NCBI GenBank assembly: GCA_910575405.1
Contig: CAJTER010000032.1
Location: 1-55,201 of the forward strand
Direction of reading: 5' to 3'
Source: Clostridia bacterium
GTDB lineage: Bacteria > Bacillota > Clostridia > Peptostreptococcales > Anaerovoracaceae
DNA: 55,201 nucleotides
In this document: one piece after another, positions 42,892 through 50,831 of the stretch
Numbering within the stretch: position 1 is the stretch's first letter
Layout of the letters: every line of letters starts with the position of its first letter
Notes under the pieces: model-generated
What the model was told of the DNA's origin: nothing
The model's database searches: none
Seen by the model: only the letters and a program-made list of their open reading frames with translations
Position numbers and translations under genes: made by a program

Positions 42892-44043
42892 TCACTGGCT
42901 AGTGTACTGCTCTTTATCCTGGATAATTTGGATCCGTATATTCCTGTCCTTTAGCAGAATTTCAACATTTCCGTCCCTTTTATGTAAAAGGAGGCAGTCA
43001 GTTTCAAGCCTTGCGCCATCACTGCAGATAAGCGCTGAGCACAGGCGGATCAGATAATCTGCTTCATAACGCAGTTCCTCCATGTACTGCTCTTCTGACT
43101 GCTTTTGCCTGCCTGACTCCAGATCCCGAATCAGATCCATCAGCTCTGTGCTGCTGTAGTTTATCAGCTGCAGCTCCATTTTCCTTTTCGGATAAATATC
43201 ATTTCGGTATTTCTGCCTATAGGCAGCGGGAGCCATTCCAAAATGGGCTTTAAAATGCTTTACAAAATAAGCATGGGAAGAAAACCCTACCTTTTCACCT
43301 ACCTGCTGCACGAGCAGATCCGTTCCCAAGAGAAAGACCTCCGCCCGATCGGTTCTGATAATATTTAAGGTATCCTGAAAGCCTACCCCCATACCGTCTT
43401 TCAATAGCCTGGAAATATAGGACATATCCATATGCTCCATATGGGCCACATCGGACAGTCTCAGTCTCTTATCGTAATGATCGTACAAAAGCTGATAAAC
43501 ATTCTGCATCCGGGCTCCTGCTGCCTGATTTGGTGAAAAGTCCATGTGAGCCTTATGAATCACATCGTATTGATGGATCTGGAAAAAGGAATCGCATATG
43601 GAAGCGATCTCTTTAGCAAGCCCTTCTGCCTCTCCTGCCGGCTTTCCTGCCTCCTGAGAAAGATACATCCGGACCATTTTTCCTTTTACTTCTTTTACCG
43701 CTTCCTGATTGTAAGTTTCATAAAAGTGGGGATCAAAGGCAAATTCTTTTTCCGCAAGGAACGATTCACCCATCTGCAGAAAAAGAATTTCCGCTTTTTC
43801 CTCTGCCTGCAGGCTGTGCACTTCGTAAGCATTGACCAGGAGAAAGTCTCCTGCTTTCATTTTGTGCTGATTAAAGCTGATCTTAACATGCAGCGTTCCC
43901 TTCAGAACATACATCAACTCTACTCCGTCGTGCATATGAATGGGCAGCTCTGCCATCTGGCCGATAAAGGCGTTGGCCCTGGATGTTCCGAAAAAACGGA
44001 AGGCTTCCATAAATTTGATTTCCCTGTAGTCCTGCGCGATCAT
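42892..44043 (-). CDS. AraC-family regulator with cupin-like N-terminus and C-terminal extension
   Basis: 383 residues. A cupin-like sensor domain (about 30-95; IHMHDGVELMYVLKGTLHV, AGDFLLVNAYEVHSL) is followed by the two AraC helix-turn-helix units (about 180-280; LRLSDVAHMEHMDMSYISRLLKD and VQQVGEKVGFSSHAYFVKHFKAHFGMAPAAYR parts). The DNA-binding part is normally terminal, but here about 95 more residues follow. ATG has AGGAG 6 bp upstream and lies 17 bp after the Rrf2 stop, so both are in one transcript. It probably controls the amidohydrolase. Confidence 0.87.
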   Translation of the reverse strand: MIAQDYREIKFMEAFRFFGTSRANAFIGQMAELPIHMHDGVELMYVLKGTLHVKISFNQHKMKAGDFLLVNAYEVHSLQAEEKAEILFLQMGESFLAEKEFAFDPHFYETYNQEAVKEVKGKMVRMYLSQEAGKPAGEAEGLAKEIASICDSFFQIHQYDVIHKAHMDFSPNQAAGARMQNVYQLLYDHYDKRLRLSDVAHMEHMDMSYISRLLKDGMGVGFQDTLNIIRTDRAEVFLLGTDLLVQQVGEKVGFSSHAYFVKHFKAHFGMAPAAYRQKYRNDIYPKRKMELQLINYSSTELMDLIRDLESGRQKQSEEQYMEELRYEADYLIRLCSALICSDGARLETDCLLLHKRDGNVEILLKDRNIRIQIIQDKEQYTSQ

Positions 44044-44060
44044 AACCTGCTCCTTATCTG

Positions 44061-44498
44061 TCAGATGGAAAAATCGTTTCCAATCAGGGCGTTTCGTTCA
44101 TCCACCAGATTCTGCAGTGTCACACTGTCTACATAGTCATTGATTACTTTATTAAGCCCATTCCAAAAGGACAGGGTCGGACAGTATCCGCTCCTCAGGC
44201 ACTGGTTTTCCTCCTCTTCCAGACAGGCCACCGGGGCGAGACTTCCCTCTGCTGCTCTCAAAATATCGCCCAGAGTATAAGCAGCCGGCTCCTTTGCCAG
44301 TCTGTAGCCGCCAGCATTTCCCCGGTAGCTCTGGACAAAGCCGGATTTTTTCAGCAAATTGATAACCTGCTCCAAATATTTTAAGGTAATTTCCTGGCGT
44401 GCAGCAACCTCCTTCAGTGGTATATATTGGCCTGTGCCATTTACCGCCAGATCCAGCATCACGCGCAGAGCGTATCTGCCCTTCGTAGAAATTTTCAT
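44061..44498 (-). CDS. Rrf2-family regulator with IscR-like cysteines
   Basis: 145 residues. The winged helix starts MKISTKGRYALRVMLDLA and has ITLKYLEQVINLLKKSGFV and YRGNAGGYRLAK, as in IscR and CymR. Cysteines in CLEEEENQCLRSGYC (C-x7-C-x5-C) resemble the IscR Fe-S ligands (C-x5-C-x5-C) with a longer first gap. IscR senses Fe-S status, CymR senses cysteine; a shared operator candidate at metY favours a role in sulfur metabolism. GGGAGG precedes the ATG. Its own promoter has the candidate operator in the spacer. Confidence 0.88.
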   Translation of the reverse strand: MKISTKGRYALRVMLDLAVNGTGQYIPLKEVAARQEITLKYLEQVINLLKKSGFVQSYRGNAGGYRLAKEPAAYTLGDILRAAEGSLAPVACLEEEENQCLRSGYCPTLSFWNGLNKVINDYVDSVTLQNLVDERNALIGNDFSI

Positions 44499-44548
44499 AA
44501 GCCTTCCTCCCGTATGCCCTGCTTTTTGTTCATCCAGGGGCTTTTCTT

Positions 44549-44577
44549 AATATACCATATGTTTAGTAGGATTACAA
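44549..44577 (-). promoter_or_regulatory. Rrf2 gene promoter with operator candidate in the spacer
   Basis: On the minus strand -35 TTGTAA (44572-44577), a 17-bp spacer and -10 TATATT (44549-44554). The spacer is TCCTACTAAACATATGG, whose complement contains ATATGTTTAGTA, also found at metY. A repressor bound here would shut off its own gene. Confidence 0.6.
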
Positions 44578-44623
44578 GATTACCTGATCTGGCGGCAGAA
44601 GGCCTCTGCTTCCGTCCGGTATT

Positions 44624-45440
44624 CTATGCACCCCGTATGAGGACGGTCTTACCCTCAAAGGTAAAGCCATAGCTGCGAATCCGATCCGCCGGCATACTCT
44701 TTGCCAGCAGAGCCGTGAGAAAATCATTATAATCGCCTGAGAAAGGCCGTATTCCTCCAGGGCTGTGAAGCCTTCCTCTTCTGTGAAGCCAAAGCATTCC
44801 TCATACTTTTTCGAGGTAGTCGTGACGATTTCCGGATTGTTGAAATCGGAAAAGATAGATTCCCGGCTGACTCTGGTAATGCCTATCATCAGGGCCCAGT
44901 ACAAGTGCGGGTTCGTTTTAAATGTCACGTTAAAGAAGCCCTGCATGAAGCTGATCATTTCTTTCCAATAGCCATTTACATAAGCTTCTTCCATAGGTTT
45001 GTCGTATTCGTCCAGGAAAATCAAAACCTTTTTTCCTTTTGGCTCAGCAGATCGCTTTCCAGCAAAAAGGAATATTGTTCGTAAAGGTCCTCTATAATAC
45101 AGAAAATGGATGTCCTTGCCTGAGCAAAGGTTGTTTCCTTCACATCGGCAAAGCTGAGAAAGATGACTGGCCAAGTTCCCTGCAGCTTCCGGTATTCCTC
45201 CTCCTTCCAGATAGAAAGGCCGTAGAAAAGGTCGCTTCTTCCCGCGTAATCCTGGGAAAAAAACTGCTGCATCATTCTCATGTTCAGCGTCTTTCCAAAG
45301 CGCCTGGGCCTGGTGATGAGGGTCACATCATCTCCCGCTTCCCACCATTCTCTGATAAAGTTCGTTTTGTCAACGTAAAAATGGTCGTTTGTACGGATGG
45401 TCTCAAAATCCTGACCTCCGATTCTGATGGTTCTAGCCAT
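44624..45440 (-). pseudogene. Decayed AAA-ATPase-like/PDDEXK_9 gene, copy 2
   Basis: The first frame (45440 to about 45050) gives MARTIRIGGQDFETIRTND, LITRPRRFGKTLNMRMM and WPVIFLSFADVK. A frameshift near 45040-45060 moves to KKVLIFLDEYDKPM, GYWKEMISFM, GITRVSRESIFSDFNN and FGFTEEEGFTALEEYGLS. A second break near 44735 leads to GDYNDFLTALLAKSMPADRI and GKTVLIRGA with a stop, the usual end of the family, after a deletion that removes most of the region between. Less decayed than copy 1 but still not functional as one protein. Confidence 0.8.
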
Positions 45441-45651
45441 GTTGCTCTCCTTTCCCCCACCTTTCGGCTACCCCTTCTGCCCTGTGATATTACGATTATA
45501 CCATAGCACCCCGCTCTTCACACGGATAAAATCCCTTTTGCCTTTTTTGCTGCCTGTGTTCTGCACTTGCTTATCCATCATCGCCCCTTTAAATGCGAAA
45601 AGACGGCGAATCTGTCGCGATCCACCGCCTCTTGCCCGCGCCTTTCATATT
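45232..45651. repeat. About 420-bp repeat, copy 2
   Basis: Homologous to 40612-41029 in the same orientation, 4.6 kb away, and comprising the ATPase-like gene start, its extended -10 promoter (minus strand TGGTATAAT, 45495-45503) and the terminator of the upstream gene. Confidence 0.8.
45602..45629 (-). terminator. Terminator after M56 gene, copy 2
   Basis: On the minus strand GGCGGTGGAT and ATTCGCCGTC form a 10-bp stem with G-T pairs, followed by TTTTCG. Same family as the hairpin at 40981. Confidence 0.65.
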
Positions 45652-45668
45652 GGCCGGTTCTTCTTTTC

Positions 45669-46991
45669 CTACTTTTCAGTCTTGCTGTTTTTTCCAGCTT
45701 TCAGTTTGTTCACAGCGTCATCATCTATTGTAACGATAACGCCCTCTTCCACTATGCCTTCTGCGCCGTCCTCTTTTACTTCGTAATACTTAACATCGTC
45801 CTTGCCGATGCCCTTGCCGCTCAGGACAAATTCTCCACCATCTTCTTTATCACCCTCTGGATAAAAGGCTATTGCAGTGCCCTTTTTAACCTTTTCCAGA
45901 GTATCCTTCAGCTCCTTTACACTCTTGTCATACGTTTCCTGTGACAGTTCGCCCTCTGCCAGCTGCTTTTTCAGCGACTTCAGCTCTGCCTTCATGTGCT
46001 CCTCATATTCAGCGGCCGTATACTGTTTCAGATCCTTGTAGACCTTTGCCTCTTCCAGATCGATCTGTTTTTCCGCGGCAGCTTTGTCCTTTGCCTGCTC
46101 CGCCTTTTTATCTGCGGCTGCGTCGGTGGCAAATACAGCGGTTGTCCCCATAATCATAATGGCTGCTGCACATACAGCGATGATTGATTTTTTCTTTTTC
46201 ATAATACACCTAATCCTTTCTTCCAGTGGGTTTCTTGAAAACCCGCACGTCAGCGGCGAGCGCCTTTCACAGTGCTCTGCAACAGCGATCAAGGAGAGAG
46301 CATAGCTGCTCTTTTCCTCTTCAGGAAGCCGGTTCAGCACCCATTCGTCACAGGACACCTCAAGGTCCCGTCCCAGCAGGATTATCATGAGCCAGGCGGC
46401 AGGATTGAACCAGTGGACAGCGGCGGCCGCAAGAGCCAGCAGCTTCCATAAATTGTCCAGCCTCAGGATGTGAATACGTTCGTGCAGCAATATATATGGA
46501 AGCAGCTCCTGGCTGATACCATCGGGCAGCAGGATTCTAGGACAAAGGATGCCGCAGACCCTGGGCGATACAATCCCTTTACACAAATACACACCTTTTT
46601 GTATCCGGCTTGCCTTGCGGCTGCTATAGAGACTATACAAGTAGAGTCCAGCAATCCCCGCCAGCAGCAGCGCTGCCGTTGCCAGCCAGATTGTCTCAGA
46701 AAAGCTCCAGCCCTCCTCAGCCATCCCCGCTGTGGCCTGCAGCGGGATTTCCGATACAGGAGCCTTGACTGTTCCTGCTCCCTCTCCCCTGGATGGGGCA
46801 TTTTCCCGCCACACGTTCCAAACGCTGGCGGCAAAGGGAAGCTTTACCGGACACAGCAGCCGAAAAACAACGGCCAGCCACAGCACGACAAAGGCGGTGC
46901 GGGGCAGCCTGTTTTTAAGCAGCAGTCTCAGAACCACAATTACACTGATAAACAATGCGCCGCTTAAGCTTATGCTAAAAAGGTTACTCAT
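45669..46991 (-). CDS. M56 (BlaR1/MecR1-type) membrane peptidase, copy 2
   Basis: 440 residues. Membrane helices and the protease loop are as in copy 1 (zinc motif HERIH, LGRDLEVSCDEWVL, RRSPLTCGFSRNPLEERI). The outer C-terminal region (about 285-440) is lysine-rich with YTAAEYEEHMKAELKSLKKQ and YDKSVKELKDTLEKVKKGT, helical, and only partly like that of copy 1; no penicillin-binding domain is present. It starts 10 bp after blaI, so the pair forms a sensor-protease and repressor unit. The inducing signal is unknown; cell-wall stress is plausible given the adjoining ABC transporter. Confidence 0.87.
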   Translation of the reverse strand: MSNLFSISLSGALFISVIVVLRLLLKNRLPRTAFVVLWLAVVFRLLCPVKLPFAASVWNVWRENAPSRGEGAGTVKAPVSEIPLQATAGMAEEGWSFSETIWLATAALLLAGIAGLYLYSLYSSRKASRIQKGVYLCKGIVSPRVCGILCPRILLPDGISQELLPYILLHERIHILRLDNLWKLLALAAAAVHWFNPAAWLMIILLGRDLEVSCDEWVLNRLPEEEKSSYALSLIAVAEHCERRSPLTCGFSRNPLEERIRCIMKKKKSIIAVCAAAIMIMGTTAVFATDAAADKKAEQAKDKAAAEKQIDLEEAKVYKDLKQYTAAEYEEHMKAELKSLKKQLAEGELSQETYDKSVKELKDTLEKVKKGTAIAFYPEGDKEDGGEFVLSGKGIGKDDVKYYEVKEDGAEGIVEEGVIVTIDDDAVNKLKAGKNSKTEK

Positions 46992-47000
46992 AGTGGCACC

Positions 47001-47387
47001 TCATTTCAGCTTTTCCACCAACTCACGCAGCCTTGCAATCTCCTCCGGCGGCAGAGCCTTCTGTTCTCCGAGGAATGCGGAAACCAGGAGGCTGGGCGAT
47101 CCGTCAAACAGCTTATCCATCAGGCTTACCGCTTCCTGCTGCTGCACCTCTTCCTTGGAAATGAGGGCGTGGCAGAGGAAATTGGGTTCCAGCCGCTCAA
47201 CGGCCCCTTTGTTTACCAGCTTTTTAATGACCGTATAGGTCGTGTTGCGATTCCAGCCGATTTCTTCTGCTAGGCGCTTTGCCAGAACGCCTGCTGTTAA
47301 ATCTCCATCCCGCCAAAGGTGTTCCATAACCCTCAGCTCGGAATCAAATAGCTTTTGTTCCATTTGCTTCTCTCCTTTTGTCGTCAT
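47001..47387 (-). CDS. BlaI/MecI/CopY-type repressor
   Basis: 128 residues. A winged helix (DSELRVMEHLWRDGDLTAGVLAKRLAEEIGWNRNTTYTVIKKLVNKGAVERL-type, about 8-60) and a C-terminal dimerisation helix (SLLVSAFLGEQKALPPEEIARLRELVEKL). Members bind dyads in the promoters of their operon and are cut by the partner M56 protease. The promoter has two ACTAT/ATAGT dyads. A near-identical operator set lies at M56 copy 1, so this repressor may control both loci. Confidence 0.92.
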   Translation of the reverse strand: MTTKGEKQMEQKLFDSELRVMEHLWRDGDLTAGVLAKRLAEEIGWNRNTTYTVIKKLVNKGAVERLEPNFLCHALISKEEVQQQEAVSLMDKLFDGSPSLLVSAFLGEQKALPPEEIARLRELVEKLK

Positions 47388-47390
47388 ATG

Positions 47391-47446
47391 ACTATTACAA
47401 TAGTTAACTATGCTGTTATACTATCATAGTAGTCATATTCTGTCAA
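47391..47446 (-). promoter_or_regulatory. blaI-M56 promoter and operators
   Basis: On the minus strand -35 TTGACA (47441-47446), a 17-bp spacer and -10 TAGTAT (47418-47423). Dyads ACTATCATAGT (47420-47430) over the -10 and ACTATTACAATAGT (47391-47404) next to the ribosome site. Confidence 0.75.
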
Positions 47447-47454
47447 CTACTTTT

Positions 47455-49995
47455 TTATTTGGAAATCCGCAGCTTTTCTACCACACTTCCACTGTTCCAC
47501 AGCTTGTCGATAACAAAGGCAATACCGGCTGATACGGCAAGATATACTGGAATCAGCACGCCTGCGGGAAGAAGTGAGAAATGATAGACGCAGAACCACT
47601 CCACACCGCAAAGCGCCCTGACGGTGGTGAGAGAGAAAATGGCCGCCAAAATCAGACTGAGGATTCCCGCAATGACCGAGTAGAGAATTCCTTCTGCCAT
47701 AAAGAGTCTCCGCAGCTGCTTCCTGGTCATTCCAATGCTCTGCATAATGGCAAATTCCCGCTGTCTTGCCGCCGCGCCTGCCAAGATGACGTTCAGCAGA
47801 TTTAAAATTCCAATTACGCCGAATATGGCAGCAAGGACCGTTCCTGTTGTCGAATATGTGCCCCGGAACTGCTGAAAATCCTCCACCACTTTTTCTACGG
47901 ATTCATATTTAATATTGGCCTGAGGTTTTTGTTCATACTGTTTCAGGAAAGCATCAATATCTTGAAAGCTTCCTTCTTTTGCATCCATCACATAATGGAT
48001 CGGGAGTCTGCCCGGGAATTGTCTTAAGTATTCTTCAGAAGGCAGGATGAAATAGCCCCCTTCTCCCATACTTGAGGTAAAGAGCAGCTGTGTAGGCAGC
48101 ACCACATTTGCCAGTACTTCGTATTCCAGCTTGCATGTTCCGATGTCTGCTTTAACTTTGTCGCCCGGTTTCAGGGAGAACAGCCCTATCTCATAGTCCT
48201 CGCCATTATTGATAAAGTCCGTTCCTTCTACAATGTATTTTCCGGTTTTCAGCTTTTCCATATCCAGCTGTCCCCGGACCACCTTGCAGCGATTCCAGAC
48301 TTCTTCATCAAGACCAAAGAGCATTTTTCCCATTTCCATCCGCATGGAGTAGGGTTTTCCGTTGACCGTCTGGACTTTTGCCGTCTGAACGCCGTCATAT
48401 GCACCTGAAGCCATGGCCGCCTCAGCTTCCTCATCAGGCGGCTGATAAAAGTATACCCGGCCTGCCATCTCCGTATCGCTTCTTTTTTTTGCTTCCCGGA
48501 TGAATTCCCGGGGAACCACATTCTGATCACTTTCATTTTTGACGCCGTATTCAATATTTGAGACAATAAAGTCTGCGCCACTTTGGCCTTTTACAAAGGT
48601 TTCTTCATCAAAGCAGGCGGTAAAATTGAGGACGCTGTTTAAAATCACAATACTTAAGGACAGGGACAGGACCACGAAAAAAGTCTTTCCTTTGTTTTGC
48701 GCCACATTTGAAAAGGCCATCCTCAAAATTCTCTGCCTGGACTCGCCTCCCTTCCTACTGCGCTTTGCAGATTCCTTTCCCTGATAACGAAGCGCCTGCA
48801 TGGGGGACATTTTGGACATCATTTTGACAGGACGCCTGCAGCTGATCCGGACTGTCAGGAAGGAAAAGAGAGCTGATGCTGCAAAAACCAGCGCTCTAGG
48901 CTGTATTTCCTGTACATCTTTGTAAATGGTCGTCTGCATAACCACAGGTAGCAATGCCTTTCCAAGAAAGAATCCCAGAATCAGGCCAATGGGGATACCC
49001 ATGAGATTGAGAAGATCCGCCTGCCTGATCATGAGCTTTCGCAGCTGCTTTGGCGAGGCGCCGATGGTTTTCAGCTGTCCGTACATTCTCAAATCCTTTA
49101 AGATGGAAATCCGGAAAATATTGCTGATAATCAGATATCCCGCTAAGAGAATGACCAGAATCAGTAAGGCTGCCGCTCCGAAAATTGCCGGGGAGTCCTC
49201 ATTTGTATTTTCGTATGCCGTGCTGATATTGGATACAACAAAACCTTCCTCTCCCCGCTCTGCATCCGGATCAAAACCAGCCTTCTTTAGTACCTCCGCC
49301 CTCTGCTGCTCCAGATTTTTTTCACTTGGAAAGCTTACATACAGCAAAATGCAGCCTGCTGCTGCAGTTCCATCCTCTGGCACGGAAATGCCTTCCATTT
49401 GTCTTTCAAAAAAGGGCCTGGAAATGTAGATGGTGGAAGTCGTTTCATTTGCTTCCCCTTTATAAATTCCGCATACCTTCACAGTCTCTCTTCTCTTTTC
49501 ATCATTGACCCAGTAGGTCAGAGGGATTTCTGTGCCGATTTTTGCAGGAACACCCAGCATCTCCAGTACAACGCTATCCACCAGGACTTCGTTTCCCCTT
49601 TCCGGCAGCTTTCCAGCCTGCAGCTCTGTGAAAATGCCGTCAATGTAGGTTTTATTGGCCCAGGAAAAATCGCAACTGATTTTCCTCAGCTTTTTATCTT
49701 CGATCTGTCCTAAATACTGGAGCCTTCCTATTTGGGAAAAGGCCGGCTCTTTCAACAGCTTTTCATTTGTTTCCTCTGAAATATATTTGATAGACATCAT
49801 AAATTTGCTGCCGGACATGCGGATCTCCTGCTCCTTTGTAGTCTGCATGGAACCCTCCACAATAGTTGCCACACTGGTAAAAAGCAGGCTCGTCAGGATA
49901 ATGGCAAGAACTGCGATGATATTTCTGTTTCTGCTGGTTTTCAGGCAGCTTCTGGAAAGGCGGCGGATGAATACTTTGTTGTTATTTCTCAGCAT
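47455..49995 (-). CDS. FtsX-like ABC transporter permease
   Basis: 846 residues with the MacB/FtsX layout: an N-terminal helix, an extracellular domain (about 45-260), three helices (about 270-400), a second outer domain (about 455-700) and three C-terminal helices. RQREFAIMQSIGMTRKQLRRLFMAEG is the coupling segment for the ATPase. With the ATPase gene it overlaps by 14 bp. Such pairs with an adjacent two-component system usually act in resistance to peptide antibiotics or in envelope stress sensing. Confidence 0.87.
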   Translation of the reverse strand: MLRNNNKVFIRRLSRSCLKTSRNRNIIAVLAIILTSLLFTSVATIVEGSMQTTKEQEIRMSGSKFMMSIKYISEETNEKLLKEPAFSQIGRLQYLGQIEDKKLRKISCDFSWANKTYIDGIFTELQAGKLPERGNEVLVDSVVLEMLGVPAKIGTEIPLTYWVNDEKRRETVKVCGIYKGEANETTSTIYISRPFFERQMEGISVPEDGTAAAGCILLYVSFPSEKNLEQQRAEVLKKAGFDPDAERGEEGFVVSNISTAYENTNEDSPAIFGAAALLILVILLAGYLIISNIFRISILKDLRMYGQLKTIGASPKQLRKLMIRQADLLNLMGIPIGLILGFFLGKALLPVVMQTTIYKDVQEIQPRALVFAASALFSFLTVRISCRRPVKMMSKMSPMQALRYQGKESAKRSRKGGESRQRILRMAFSNVAQNKGKTFFVVLSLSLSIVILNSVLNFTACFDEETFVKGQSGADFIVSNIEYGVKNESDQNVVPREFIREAKKRSDTEMAGRVYFYQPPDEEAEAAMASGAYDGVQTAKVQTVNGKPYSMRMEMGKMLFGLDEEVWNRCKVVRGQLDMEKLKTGKYIVEGTDFINNGEDYEIGLFSLKPGDKVKADIGTCKLEYEVLANVVLPTQLLFTSSMGEGGYFILPSEEYLRQFPGRLPIHYVMDAKEGSFQDIDAFLKQYEQKPQANIKYESVEKVVEDFQQFRGTYSTTGTVLAAIFGVIGILNLLNVILAGAAARQREFAIMQSIGMTRKQLRRLFMAEGILYSVIAGILSLILAAIFSLTTVRALCGVEWFCVYHFSLLPAGVLIPVYLAVSAGIAFVIDKLWNSGSVVEKLRISK

Positions 49996-50698
49996 GTCTC
50001 ATTCCCCCTGTCATCATCTTATCTTTTACTCCGCTGATAATCTTCCCATCCTCAATGCGTATCATCCGATCCGCCATCAGGGCAATTTCCGGATTGTGGG
50101 TGATCATAACCAAAGTCTGATGAAACTGTCTGCAGGATACTTTTAAAAGATTGAGCACATCCTGGCTCGTCTTGGAATCCAGGTTTCCTGTAGGCTCGTC
50201 TGCCAAAATAATGGCCGGCTTACTAGCCAGAGCCCTTGCGATAGCCACTCTCTGCTGCTGCCCGCCGGAAAGGCCTCCCGGAAGGTTCGACAACTTTTCC
50301 TCCAGATGAAGAAAATGAATAATCTCATTGAGATGCTCCTTATCCACCTGGTTTCCATCAAGTTCAATAGGAAGGATCATATTCTGATAAGCGTTTAAAA
50401 TGGGCACCAGATTATAATCCTGAAAAATGAAGCCAATATTTCTTCTGCGGAACACGCAGAGCTGTTCGTCCTTCATTTTGCCGATTTCCTTTCCCCGGAT
50501 TACGACGCTGCCGGAGGTGGGGACATCCAGCCCGCCCAGCATATTCAGAAGAGTCGATTTTCCGGAGCCGCTGGTGCCAATAATGGAAACGAATTCTCCC
50601 TGCATGACCTCCAGACTCACGCCGTCCAAGGCCCTGGTAATATTGGGCTCTGTTCCATAATACTTCTTTAAACCGCTTGCTTTTAAAATTGCGTTCAC
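49982..50698 (-). CDS. ABC transporter ATP-binding protein (LolD/MacB/SalX type)
   Basis: 238 residues. Walker A GTSGSGKSTLLN, Q-loop FIFQDYNLVP, signature LSGGQQQRVAIARAL, Walker B ILADEPTGNLD and switch VMITHNPEIA. The GTG start at 50698 has GAGGTG 7 bp upstream. It pairs with the FtsX-like permease that overlaps its end. It is transcribed after the kinase gene, from which it is separated by a 133-bp gap with a long inverted repeat. Confidence 0.92.
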   Translation of the reverse strand: MNAILKASGLKKYYGTEPNITRALDGVSLEVMQGEFVSIIGTSGSGKSTLLNMLGGLDVPTSGSVVIRGKEIGKMKDEQLCVFRRRNIGFIFQDYNLVPILNAYQNMILPIELDGNQVDKEHLNEIIHFLHLEEKLSNLPGGLSGGQQQRVAIARALASKPAIILADEPTGNLDSKTSQDVLNLLKVSCRQFHQTLVMITHNPEIALMADRMIRIEDGKIISGVKDKMMTGGMRHAEK

Positions 50699-50770
50699 AC
50701 TAAATCACCTCGATCTGTATTTTCTTTGTGCATTTCATCTTCATGCCTTTCATGCTACTATAATACAAAA

Positions 50771-50818
50771 CGATTATCTCAAACTGTTCTCATCAATATC
50801 ACAGAATTGAGATAATCG
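50771..50818 (-). terminator. Inverted repeat between kinase and ABC genes (terminator or operator)
   Basis: Perfect 12-bp arms CGATTATCTCAA (50771-50782) and TTGAGATAATCG (50807-50818) with a 24-nt loop. On the minus strand the hairpin is followed by TTTTGTATT. It may end the regulator transcript or bind the response regulator ahead of the ABC genes. Confidence 0.55.
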
Positions 50819-50831
50819 CCTTAGCGTTGAT

